Below, one piece after another: positions 52,581 to 63,700 of a stretch of 64,000 bases of DNA. The notes below the pieces were generated by a model. It saw nothing but the letters and a program-made list of their open reading frames with translations. It ran no database searches and was not told the origin of the DNA. This stretch comes from Pseudomonas mosselii (GTDB lineage Bacteria; Pseudomonadota; Gammaproteobacteria; Pseudomonadales; Pseudomonadaceae), in assembly GCF_003205295.1 (NCBI RefSeq), contig NZ_QJRP01000007.1, forward strand, positions 216,235 to 280,234, given 5' to 3'. The position numbers and the translations under genes were made by a program. Position 1 is the stretch's first letter. Every line of letters starts with the position of its first letter.

Positions 52581-53792
52581 TCATTGCGAATAAGTGCGCA
52601 GGAAATTGCCGATCCGGCCAATGGCCTGTTCCAGATCATCCACCCGCGGCAGCGTCACCACTCGGAAGTGGTCCGGCCATGGCCAGTTGAACGCCGTGCC
52701 CTGGACGATCAGCAGCTTTTCCGACAGCAGCAGGTCGAGCACGAATTTCTCGTCGTTGAAGATCGGGCAGACCTTCGGATCGATCTTCGGGAACGCGTAC
52801 AGCGCGCCCATCGGCTTGACGCAGCTCACTCCGGGGATGGCATTGAGCAGCTCGTAGGTGCGGTTGCGCTGCTCCAGCAGGCGCCCCGGCGGCAGTACCA
52901 GGTCGTTGATGCTCTGGTAGCCGCCCAGGGCGGTCTGGATCGCGTGCTGGGCCGGCACGTTGGCGCACAGGCGCATGTTGGCCAGCATGTCGATGCCTTC
53001 GATGTAGCTCTGGGCGTGGTGCTTGGGCCCGGAGATGATCAGCCAGCCGGAGCGGAAACCCGCCACCCGGTACGACTTGGACAGGCCGTTGAAGGTCAGG
53101 CACAGCAGGTCCGGGGCCAGCGACGCGGTGCTGATGTGCACGGCCTCGTCGTAGAGGATCTTGTCGTAGATCTCGTCGGAGAACACCACCAGGTTGTGCT
53201 GGCGCGCCAGCTCCAGCATGCCCAGCAGCAGCTCCTTGGAGTACACAGCGCCGGTCGGGTTGTTCGGGTTGATGATCACCAGGGCCTTGGTGTTCGGGGT
53301 GATCTTGGCCTTGATGTCGTCCAGGTCCGGGAACCAGTCGGCCTGCTCGTCGCACAGGTAGTGCACCGGCTTGCCGCCGGCCAGGCTCACCGCGGCGGTC
53401 CACAGCGGGTAGTCGGGGGCCGGAATCAGCACCTCGTCGCCGTTGTTGAGCAGCGCCTGCATCGACATCACGATTAGCTCGGACACGCCGTTGCCCAGGT
53501 AGATGTCCTCGATGGTGACGCCTTCGATGTCCTTCTGCTGGCAATACTGCATCACCGCCTTGCGCGCGCTGAACAGGCCTTTGGAGTCGCTGTAGCCCTG
53601 GGCGGTGGGCAGGTTGCGGATCACGTCCTGGAGGATCTCGTCCGGCGCCTCGAAACCAAACGGCGCCGGGTTGCCGATGTTCAGCTTGAGGATGCGGTGG
53701 CCTTCCTCTTCCAGGCGTTTGGCGTGCTTGAGCACTGGGCCGCGAATGTCGTAGCAGACATTGGCGAGCTTGTTCGATTTGCTGAACTGCAT
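52581..53792 (-). CDS. Alanine aminotransferase AlaA-type
   Basis: A 403-residue PLP-dependent class I/II aminotransferase. The N-terminus MQFSKSNKLANVCYDIRGPV and the block GHRILKLNIGNPAPFGF fit AlaA. The PLP-lysine motif is NGLSKSYRVAG and the downstream ligand is in AFRSGWLI-like FRSGWLIISG. AlaA makes alanine from glutamate and pyruvate. The start at 53792 is chosen over a longer frame because of the AlaA N-terminus. Upstream, msrB and gpx lie on the opposite strand. Confidence 0.9.
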   Translation of the reverse strand: MQFSKSNKLANVCYDIRGPVLKHAKRLEEEGHRILKLNIGNPAPFGFEAPDEILQDVIRNLPTAQGYSDSKGLFSARKAVMQYCQQKDIEGVTIEDIYLGNGVSELIVMSMQALLNNGDEVLIPAPDYPLWTAAVSLAGGKPVHYLCDEQADWFPDLDDIKAKITPNTKALVIINPNNPTGAVYSKELLLGMLELARQHNLVVFSDEIYDKILYDEAVHISTASLAPDLLCLTFNGLSKSYRVAGFRSGWLIISGPKHHAQSYIEGIDMLANMRLCANVPAQHAIQTALGGYQSINDLVLPPGRLLEQRNRTYELLNAIPGVSCVKPMGALYAFPKIDPKVCPIFNDEKFVLDLLLSEKLLIVQGTAFNWPWPDHFRVVTLPRVDDLEQAIGRIGNFLRTYSQ

Positions 53793-53959
53793 GATGAGAT
53801 CCCGAGTGAGAATACGCGCCGCCCTCTTGCGAAAGGTTTGAAAGGGCGGGAAGCGGGTGCCAGACTTGCTGTCTTGCACACGAAGCCAACTAATATACGT
53901 GCCACCCGCGCCAGGGAAAAGCCGGTGCGAGGTGAAATTCAGCCTGCCGAGGTCCCACC

Positions 53960-54355
53960 ATGCAAAAGATCGACAAAACCCTGGACGAATGGCGCGCCAT
54001 GCTCGATCCGGCCCAGTACCAGGTGTGCCGGCTCAAGGGCACCGAGCGGCCGTTCAGCGGCAAGTACAACAGCGAGCGCCGCGACGGTATCTACCACTGC
54101 ATCTGCTGCGACCTGCCGCTGTTCGACGCCAAGGCCAAGTTCGATTCCGGCTGCGGCTGGCCGAGCTTCTATGAGCCGATCGAGGAGGCCGCGATGATCG
54201 AGATCCGCGACACCTCCCACGGCATGATCCGTACCGAAGTCACCTGCGCCCAGTGCGACGCCCACCTGGGCCATGTATTTCCCGACGGCCCGCCGCCGAC
54301 CGGGCTACGCTACTGCATCAACTCGGTGTGCCTGGACCTCAAGCCACGCGATTGA
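53960..54355 (+). CDS. msrB: Peptide methionine-(R)-S-oxide reductase
   Basis: A 131-residue MsrB. Zinc is held by Cys47, Cys50, Cys96 and Cys99. The catalytic cysteine is Cys119 in [10 protein letters not shown], with Cys65 ([10 protein letters not shown]) as a possible resolving residue. It reduces the R isomer of methionine sulfoxide in proteins. It is 12 bases ahead of the glutathione peroxidase gene, so the two form an oxidative-damage repair pair. Confidence 0.95.
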   Translation: MQKIDKTLDEWRAMLDPAQYQVCRLKGTERPFSGKYNSERRDGIYHCICCDLPLFDAKAKFDSGCGWPSFYEPIEEAAMIEIRDTSHGMIRTEVTCAQCDAHLGHVFPDGPPPTGLRYCINSVCLDLKPRD

Positions 54356-54367
54356 CGGAGAGCGAAC

Positions 54368-54845
54368 ATGGCCGATGCACTGCTGGACATCCCTTGCGTC
54401 ACCCTCGGTGGCGAACAGAAAGTGCTGGGCGACTTCGCCGGCAAGGCGCTGCTGGTGGTCAACACCGCCAGCCAGTGCGGTTTCACCCCGCAGTACAAGG
54501 GCCTCGAACGCCTGTGGCAGGACTACCGCGACCAGGGCCTGGTGGTGCTGGGCTTTCCCTGCAACCAGTTCGGTAAACAGGAGCCGGGCGACGCCCGCGA
54601 GATCGCGCAGTTCTGCGAGCTCAACTTCGGCGTGAGTTTCCCGCTGTTTCGCAAGATCGAGGTCAACGGCCCCGGCGCCCACCCGCTGTTTGCCGAGCTC
54701 AAGCGTCGCGCGCCGGGCGTGCTGGGCACACAGAAGATCAAGTGGAACTTCACCAAGTTCCTGGTCGATCCGCGCACCGGCAAGGTCAGCCGCTTTGCCC
54801 CGACCACCAAGCCCGAGGCGCTGAAGTCGGCGATCGAGCCGCTGC

Positions 54846-54856
<11 letters not shown>
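54368..54856 (+). CDS. Glutathione peroxidase family protein
   Basis: A 162-residue thiol peroxidase. The peroxidatic cysteine is Cys37 in NTASQCGFTPQYKGLE. Other family blocks are GFPCNQFGKQEPG and KIKWNFTKFLVD. It reduces hydroperoxides with thioredoxin or glutathione. Its 3' end overlaps the sagS stop on the other strand by 11 bases. It is transcribed with msrB. Confidence 0.92.
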
Positions 54857-57158
<2,302 letters not shown>

Positions 57159-57250
57159 GGGTCCCAAGCCGGTTACTTGCTCCGTGCGCTGCGCAAGCAT
57201 AGCCGATCAGCCCTGGCTGCTGGCGGGTCTGTCGAACATTCAGCTTTTGT

Positions 57251-57339
57251 CCGTGCCGGCCCCTTCGCGGGTAAACCCGCTCCCACAGGGTCCACTGCCT
57301 GCTGTGGGAGCGGGTTTACCCGCGAAGGGGCCGGCACGG
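57251..57339. repeat. REP pair, family B
   Basis: CGTGCCGGCCCCTTCGCGGG and its inverse; the stem reaches through GTGCCGGCCCC / GGGGCCGGCAC. Confidence 0.88.
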
Positions 57340-57367
57340 TACCGAAACCTGATTTGCAGGAGCCCTC

Positions 57368-58255
57368 ATGGACCCCCGCCTTACCGCTTTCCTTGACCGC
57401 GCAGAATCCGTCCTCGCCCGCCTCGAACCCCTGCTGCCGGCCCCGCGCCCGGACATCGACTGGACCCGCACCCTGGCCGCCCGCTGGCAGCGCGACGGCC
57501 GCAGCGGCTACCTGATGCCCCTCGAAGTCAGCCTCGACATCCGCCTGTCCGACCTGATCGGCGTTGACCAGCAGCGTGAGCAGCTGGGCCGCAACACCCA
57601 CCAGTTCATCAACGGCATGCCGGCCAACCACGCCCTGCTGTGGGGCTCGCGCGGCACCGGCAAGTCGTCGCTGGTGCGCGCCCTGCTGGCCGAGCATGCG
57701 AGCCAGGGCCTGCGCCTGATCGAAATCGAGCGCGACCACCTGGCCGACCTGCCGCGGGTGGTCGAGCAACTGCAAAAACTTGAACAACGCTTCATCCTGT
57801 TCTGCGACGACCTGTCGTTCGAAGCCGGGGAGGGCGACTACCGGGTGCTCAAGAGCGTGCTCGACGGCTCGCTGGAGCAGGCCCCGGACAACGTGCTGCT
57901 GTACGCCACCTCCAACCGCCGCCACCTGGTGCCGGAGAAGCAGAGCGACAACGAGAACTGGAAGATGGTCGACGGCGAGCTGCACCCCAACGAAGCGGTG
58001 GAGGACAAGATCGCCCTGTCCGACCGCTTCGGCCTGTGGCTGTCGTTCTACCCGTTCAGCCAGGAGCATTTTCTCAATGTGGTCGAGCACTGGATCGGTC
58101 AGCTGGCGCGCCCGGCCGGGCTGCAGTGGCAGCGCAGCGAAGCGCTCGACATCCTCGCCGTGCGCTGGGCCACCGGCCGCGGCAACCGTAATGGCCGTTG
58201 TGCCTATCAGTTCGCCCGCTACTGGGTCGGGCTGCAATTGCTGGAGCAGAAATAA
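57368..58255 (+). CDS. DUF815 family AAA-type ATPase
   Basis: A 295-residue P-loop ATPase of the DUF815 family. The Walker A loop is GSRGTGKSS, the Walker B-like strand is FILFCDDLSFE, and a sensor region is VLLYATSNRRHLVPEK. The protein is soluble. The biological target of DUF815 proteins is not established to my knowledge. Its stop and the start of the fRMsr gene are adjacent (TAAATG), so the two are translationally linked. Confidence 0.88.
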   Translation: MDPRLTAFLDRAESVLARLEPLLPAPRPDIDWTRTLAARWQRDGRSGYLMPLEVSLDIRLSDLIGVDQQREQLGRNTHQFINGMPANHALLWGSRGTGKSSLVRALLAEHASQGLRLIEIERDHLADLPRVVEQLQKLEQRFILFCDDLSFEAGEGDYRVLKSVLDGSLEQAPDNVLLYATSNRRHLVPEKQSDNENWKMVDGELHPNEAVEDKIALSDRFGLWLSFYPFSQEHFLNVVEHWIGQLARPAGLQWQRSEALDILAVRWATGRGNRNGRCAYQFARYWVGLQLLEQK

Positions 58256-58738
58256 ATGATCGACCTCAACGCCAGTGGCCAAGGTCTCGACGGCTACGAC
58301 CTGCTGGCCGCGCAAGTGCAGGCGCTGTTCGCCGACGAGCGCGACTTCATCGCCAACGCCGCGCAGTTCTCGGCCTTTTTGTACAACCAGGTGGACGACC
58401 TGAACTGGGCGGGCTTCTACATCAACCGCAACGAAGAACTGGTGCTCGGCCCGTTCCAGGGCCAGGTGGCCTGCGTGCGCATCCCGTTCAGCCGGGGCGT
58501 GTGTGGCGCCGCGGCGGCCACCCGCACGACCCAGCGGGTCGAGGATGTGCATGCGTTTCCCGGGCATATCGCCTGTGACAGCGCGTCCAACAGCGAGCTG
58601 GTGATTCCCTTGGTCAAGGCGGGCAGGCTGATCGGTGTGCTCGACCTGGACAGCCCGAAGCTGGCGCGCTTCGGCGAGGCCGACCAGGCGGGGCTGGAGC
58701 GGTTGGTCGAGGTGTTCCTCGAGTTGACCGATTGCTGA
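58256..58738 (+). CDS. msrC: Free methionine-(R)-sulfoxide reductase (GAF type)
   Basis: A 160-residue GAF-domain enzyme that reduces the R isomer of free methionine sulfoxide. The three catalytic cysteines are Cys73, Cys83 and Cys107, with the same spacing (10 and 24) as in E. coli fRMsr. The blocks LVKAGRLIGVLDLDSP and DDLNWAGFYI are typical. A terminator follows. Together with msrB at 53.96 kb this gives the window two methionine-sulfoxide repair enzymes. Confidence 0.93.
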   Translation: MIDLNASGQGLDGYDLLAAQVQALFADERDFIANAAQFSAFLYNQVDDLNWAGFYINRNEELVLGPFQGQVACVRIPFSRGVCGAAAATRTTQRVEDVHAFPGHIACDSASNSELVIPLVKAGRLIGVLDLDSPKLARFGEADQAGLERLVEVFLELTDC

Positions 58739-58745
58739 AATGAAG

Positions 58746-58768
58746 AAGGGGCCTGCGAAGGCCCCTTT
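58746..58768 (+). terminator. Rho-independent terminator
   Basis: AAGGGGCC pairs with GGCCCCTT across a six-base loop and is followed by T residues, after the fRMsr gene. Confidence 0.82.
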
Positions 58769-58782
58769 CTGCATCAAGATCG

Positions 58783-58890
58783 CTGGGTGCTGCTTCGCAG
58801 CCCTTTCGCGACACAAGGCCGCTCCTACAGGCGACCGCGATCCCCTGTAGGAGCGGCCTTGTGTCGCGAAAGGGGCGCAAAGCGCCCCCA
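58783..58890. repeat. REP pair, family A, tail-to-tail
   Basis: Outward-facing halves as at 42621, separated by GCGACCGCGATCC. Confidence 0.82.
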
Positions 58891-58909
58891 GGATCCGTCA
58901 GGCAACCAA

Positions 58910-59677
58910 TCAGTCGTAGATCACCTTCTTCTTCCAGGTCTCATCCTCGTCGGTCTTGAGCCCTTGGGTCAGCGCGTTCTGGTCGTTCTCCGCCGGCTCC
59001 ATCTGGTCCAGCACCTGGGCATTGGCCCGGTTCAGCAGTTTCTCAAGGTAAGTCAGCTGCTCTTCATACTGCTTGGGCTCAGGTTGCTTGCGCAGGTACT
59101 GCACGCCGCGCTCGAACGCCAGGCGCGCCTGCCCTGGCTGGTTCTGCTGCAGGGCCTGCTGGCCGAGGTTGTTGAAGAACTCGATATGCAGCAACACCAG
59201 GATATGGCGGATCTCCTTGACCCAGTACTTGCCTTCGTTGGTCGCCAGGAAGCCTTCCTGGGTGGCGCGCACGATCTGGTTGTGCAGCAGCTCCAGCAAA
59301 AAGCGCACATCCTTGGCCTTGACCTCGGTGTGGATCGGCGAGGGCGGGTTGCTGACCGGAATCCTCTCGCCCTGGGCGATCAGCCCTTCCAGCTCGGCGA
59401 TGCGCGCCTTGAGGTCGCCACTGTGCTTGTCCAGGGCCAACTGGCGCTGGTTGAGGTTCAGTTCCAGGCGGGTCAGCAGCAGCTTGAGCGCGGGCGTCAT
59501 GAACTGCCCGGGGAAGGTTTCGGTGATTTCGCCGCAGCGGCGCAGGCGGTCGGCCAGCTCGACCTTGAGCCGTGCACGCTCGAGCTTGCCGTTCTCGACC
59601 ACATTGTTGAGGTAGCCGATCACGATCAGCAGCGCGATACCCGCAACGATAAGCAGGGTGATCAGAAGTGGTGTCAC
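58910..59677 (-). CDS. Hypothetical membrane-anchored protein with helical repeats
   Basis: A 255-residue protein with an N-terminal membrane helix (MTPLLITLLIVAGIALLIVIGYL). A long coiled-coil-like helix region (residues about 25-95) and a C-terminal region rich in helices (QQNQPGQARLAFERGVQYLRK, TPR-like) follow. I do not recognise a named family. Start is GTG with GAGG upstream. The charged soluble part would lie in the cytoplasm or periplasm depending on the orientation, which the sequence does not settle. Confidence 0.75.
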   Translation of the reverse strand: MTPLLITLLIVAGIALLIVIGYLNNVVENGKLERARLKVELADRLRRCGEITETFPGQFMTPALKLLLTRLELNLNQRQLALDKHSGDLKARIAELEGLIAQGERIPVSNPPSPIHTEVKAKDVRFLLELLHNQIVRATQEGFLATNEGKYWVKEIRHILVLLHIEFFNNLGQQALQQNQPGQARLAFERGVQYLRKQPEPKQYEEQLTYLEKLLNRANAQVLDQMEPAENDQNALTQGLKTDEDETWKKKVIYD

Positions 59678-59995
59678 CGTTAACGCCTCATGAAGAAGTT
59701 TTGCATCTATCGAGAGTGTAGTAAGTCCGCCCGAAAGCGAACAGTGCAGCCTGGCGGACAGTCCTGCGCGTCCTTGAATCCGTGAAGCATTCGTGGGAGC
59801 GGGTTTGCCCTGCGATCAGGCCCTCAAGCCTTGCCTCTATCTATCGGCCCGTAATCCAAAACCTACAGATAGTGGCACATCGCTACGAGCTTGCCGAGCC
59901 AACGTCAGAAAAGCAACGCCAATCCCCGGACGCATCCTGCACCACCGCCCATGACGACGGGAAGTCATTGATTTAAATAAATTTCTACAAAGGGG
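59678..59995. other. Intergenic interval before the tRNA array
   Basis: About 320 bases with a REP-like fragment (GTGGGAGCGGGTTTGCCC near 59793) and no gene. It becomes AT-rich before the tRNA promoter. Confidence 0.5.
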
Positions 59996-60024
59996 TTGAC
60001 GACCTTCCAAGGCATCCATAGAAT
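59996..60024 (+). promoter_or_regulatory. Strong sigma-70 promoter of the tRNA array
   Basis: TTGACG (59996-60001) and TAGAAT (60019-60024) are separated by exactly 17 bases, followed by a GCGCGCC discriminator that is typical of stringently regulated stable RNA genes. Confidence 0.85.
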
Positions 60025-60110
60025 GCGCGCCACTTGCAGCGTAAAGCACACAGCGAAACGCGGCAGGGAGTGAAAGCAAGCAGTACTTTAATAGGTAATG
60101 CGAGCAGCGT

Positions 60111-60186
60111 GTCCCCTTCGTCTAGTGGCCTAGGACACCGCCCTTTCACGGCGGTAACAGGGGTTCGAGTCCCCTAGGGGACGCCA
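60111..60186 (+). tRNA. tRNA-Glu (TTC), copy 1
   Basis: 76-base cloverleaf with an acceptor stem GTCCCCT / AGGGGAC, the anticodon TTC in CCTTTCACG and an encoded CCA. Confidence 0.97.
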
Positions 60187-60190
60187 CATT

Positions 60191-60266
<76 letters not shown>

Positions 60267-60358
60267 GTTTCTCCGGCACTGCTTCGGCAGGGCAGGAAAA
60301 GAAAATCCAGGCTGAATCGTGAGGTTCATGTTCTGGTGCGCTGAAAAGCGTCGGCTTA

Positions 60359-60434
60359 GTCCCCTTCGTCTAGTGGCCTAGGACACCGCCCTTTCACGGC
60401 GGTAACAGGGGTTCGAGTCCCCTAGGGGACGCCA
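60359..60434 (+). tRNA. tRNA-Glu (TTC), copy 2
   Basis: Same sequence as the copy at 60111. Confidence 0.97.
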
Positions 60435-60439
60435 TATTT

Positions 60440-60515
<76 letters not shown>

Positions 60516-60596
60516 GTTTCAACGCATCGTTTTCGGCGGTGCAGGTGGTGAAGGTCGTCGAGGCGCTTCACGCCACATGCGGTAAAGCTTCACCCT

Positions 60597-60672
<76 letters not shown>

Positions 60673-60677
60673 AATTG

Positions 60678-60711
60678 AAAACGCCACTTCGTTTGAAGTG
60701 GCGTTTTTTTT
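60678..60711 (+). terminator. Terminator of the tRNA array
   Basis: AACGCCACTTC pairs with GAAGTGGCGTT across a GTTT loop and is followed by a T8 run. Confidence 0.92.
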
Positions 60712-60764
60712 CGTCTGTGAGTTTTTACCCTACCTGGTTGTTGTCAAACACATTCAACTAAAAG

Positions 60765-63700
60765 CTACATCCTGATGTTGGAAGCACTCTGGCTAGGCGA
60801 GCGCTGGCTCGAGGGCCTGGGGATCGAGAACTTGGGTTGGAAATATGTCGGATCTGCAGCCGTTGTGTTCGGGGCCCGCCCCATGCGTTGGATAGCCATG
60901 CCAGTGACGTTGTCCGAGAGCGCCAGGCCCATGGATACGTAACCGGCCACCATCGCCGCCTTGGCCAAACTGGGGTCCTGGCTGAAGTTGGCAGCCGTTT
61001 CTATCCCGAAGGATACAGTCTGGGCAATCGTCCCCGCCACGGACATGCCGGCCATCACGACTTGAGGCGCCGCTGCCATGACTGCGGCTGTGACCAGCCC
61101 AGATGAAGCTACCGCCGCAGATACACCCGCAGCGATCCCTGCCGCCGCTGTGGTGCCAGCTATCGCCCCGGCGCTGGCTGCTGTTGCTGTAACAGATACT
61201 GCTATCGCGCCTGCCGTCGCGCCGAGCGTCAAGATGGTCGCAACTATGGACAGTGCCGTGAATAGAATTCCTATGCCCAGGGCTATCCATACGCCATTGC
61301 CCCTGTCTTGTTGTTGGCGGATCCATATTTGCTCAGGTGTAAGTTCCAGTCCCCTTTCTCCCCGGCCGGCGAGCCCCCGTTCTCCGCGCTCCGCCAGGCC
61401 GCGGGAGGCTCTCCCCGTCGGGTCGCTGAAGGTGATGGGGTTGCCCTGGCAATAGGCGTAGCAGTTGATACCGCCATTGCCAAAGGGGCTCAGCGTATCC
61501 GGGGCATGGAAGCGCATCAGTTCCGGATTGTAGGCACGGTGACCACGGCCGAGCAGGTACCAGCCACTGTCGGGGTCAAGGTACTCGCCGTTGAAGCCCA
61601 GCAGGCTGGCCAAGGCGCCGAAGCGTTGGCCGTAGGCACTGTAGCCAGGGTGGCGGGTGGTAGATTCCGGGCTGTCGGCAATCACGCTACCACTGGCAGT
61701 GCAGCTGAACATGCGAGTCGCGGCGGCATCGCCTGCTTGCTGTTGGCCCAGTGGAAGGTCCCCGGCATGCAGCAGGTGTGTCTGGGTCTCGCCATGGATG
61801 GCCAGGCGCAGGCGGTTTTTCTCGAAGTACAGCAAGGTGTCGTCGGTGCCCTGGCCCTGTTTCGTGCGTATCAGGTGGCCGTGGGCGTCATAGTGATAGG
61901 TGCCGCCTGCGCTTTTCGCTGTTTTGCTTACTTGCAGCAGGCGCTTTTCGCTGTCGTAGTTCATCGACCGGCCTTTCTCGTCGTTGAGCTGGCAGCCATT
62001 GGTGTCATAGTCGAACCGGGCGGGCGTGTCGGGCCTGGCGGGTGAGTAGACTATCCGGCTCAGTTGGCAGGGGTCCTCCTCCTCGTACTTGAAGGTAGCG
62101 GTGTGTTCTGCCTGATCCTTGAGCGTGGTCGTGCGCGAAAGAATGTTGTCCAGTTCGTCGTAAGTGAATGCCTGTGCGATGTATTCCTGGTCCTGCTCAT
62201 TTCTCGGCAGGTCACGGCCCGAGCACAGGTGCGTCAGGAGGCGGCCACGCTCATCGTAGGTGAACGCCTCTTTCAGAAGGCTGGTTGTGCCTTCCTCCAG
62301 ATGGCGCAGCTCAAGCAGGTTGCCCTGGGCCCATTCCTGCGTGATTGAGCGTTCCGGTTGGGCGCCGCGTATGAAGGTGCGCTTCTTTTCTCGACCTTGA
62401 TCGTCATAGGTGAAGGTGGTGGTGAGCTTTTCCTGGGTTTGCAAGTCCACCAGCTCTACGCGCTCCACCTGCCCGAGCGTGTCATAGTGAAAATTCGATT
62501 CCAGGTTGCCCTGGGTGGTCTTTTTCGGACGGCCATGTTCGTCATAGCTGAACGTGCTGTCGGGGCCATTATCGGCTTTTTGCCAGCACAGGCGGCCGTG
62601 TAGCGATATGCCCTGGCGGATCGTGTAGAGCGGATTGTCCCGGTCATCGCTCCAGCGTTCCAGGGTGGCGCGGTTGTTCCAGTCGTACTCATAGGTGCGC
62701 ACGCCGTGTTGGTTGATGGCCTTCTCCAGGCGTGCGCTGGCTTTGTTGAACCTGAACTCGGCGTCGCCTTCGGGAGCCTTGGTGAGCGTCGGGGAGTCTG
62801 TCAGCTGGGGGTTATAGTCAAAGCTGATTTCGTCGCCTTTCGCCGACAAGTGCCTGGCGGGGTGTGTCGCGCCAGCCGGATAGAAAAGCTTCTCCGTTCG
62901 GTTGCCTGTCGTTTTGCTTCCCAGGCGATCGAGGCCATCGAATGCCTGGCTGCCGAGTGAACGGTTCAAAACGCCGGATTTGCTGGTGCGTATCGCAATG
63001 GGAAGCTCTTTGTGGGTATGTTCGGCGTAGTCACGTGTCACCTGTGTGCCGTCGGCCAATGTCGTTTGGGTCACGCGATCCCAAGGGTCGAAATCGAAAC
63101 GTGTGGCGTGGGTGCGTTCGTCGGTTTGCACCCTGCAGTTGCCCAGCCCGTCGTACTCGTAGTTCTGCTCGGCATAGGGCCTCCCGTTCGCCAGCAGACG
63201 CTGGGTTTTTATGGGTTTGTCGAAGGCATTCAACCAGGTTTGCGTCTTGCCGCTGACCCGGGGCGCGCTACCCGAGCCTTGGCGCCAGGCGTTTTCAACA
63301 CGGCCTCTGTAGTCGGGGCTGCCGGTAGGCTCGATGAACTTGTGTTGCTGTACACCATCGGCGCCTGTCACGCAGCATTCTTCGCCCCAGTTGTTGTAGG
63401 CGAAGGTGCGTGTCAAGGGCAAGGCTATTGGCGGCGGGGTGGGGTTGTCGACTGTTGGCATCTGCGGGAGGTAGTCGGTCAACGTCTCGCTCACCTTCTG
63501 GCCGAAGGTGTTGTAGGTGATGGAAACGGTTTCCATCGATTCGCTCAGTTTGTTCTCGTCAATGTGGCTGCGGCATTCGCGTACCGGCCTGCCCAGGCCA
63601 TCCACGTAGGTGGTGGTGATGACACCGCGCACGTTGGTCATGATTTGCTTGGTTTCAGTGCTGTTTGCACTGCAGAGCGTGTAGTCGTAATGGCGTGTCG

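Noticed and set aside
59782..59976. 64-codon frame beginning MKHSWERVCPAIRP
   Set aside because: Overlaps a REP fragment, has no ribosome-binding site and no recognised motif.
60673..60764. An immunity gene for the Rhs tail in the last intergenic space
   Set aside because: Only a terminator hairpin fits in the 92 bases, with no coding frame.
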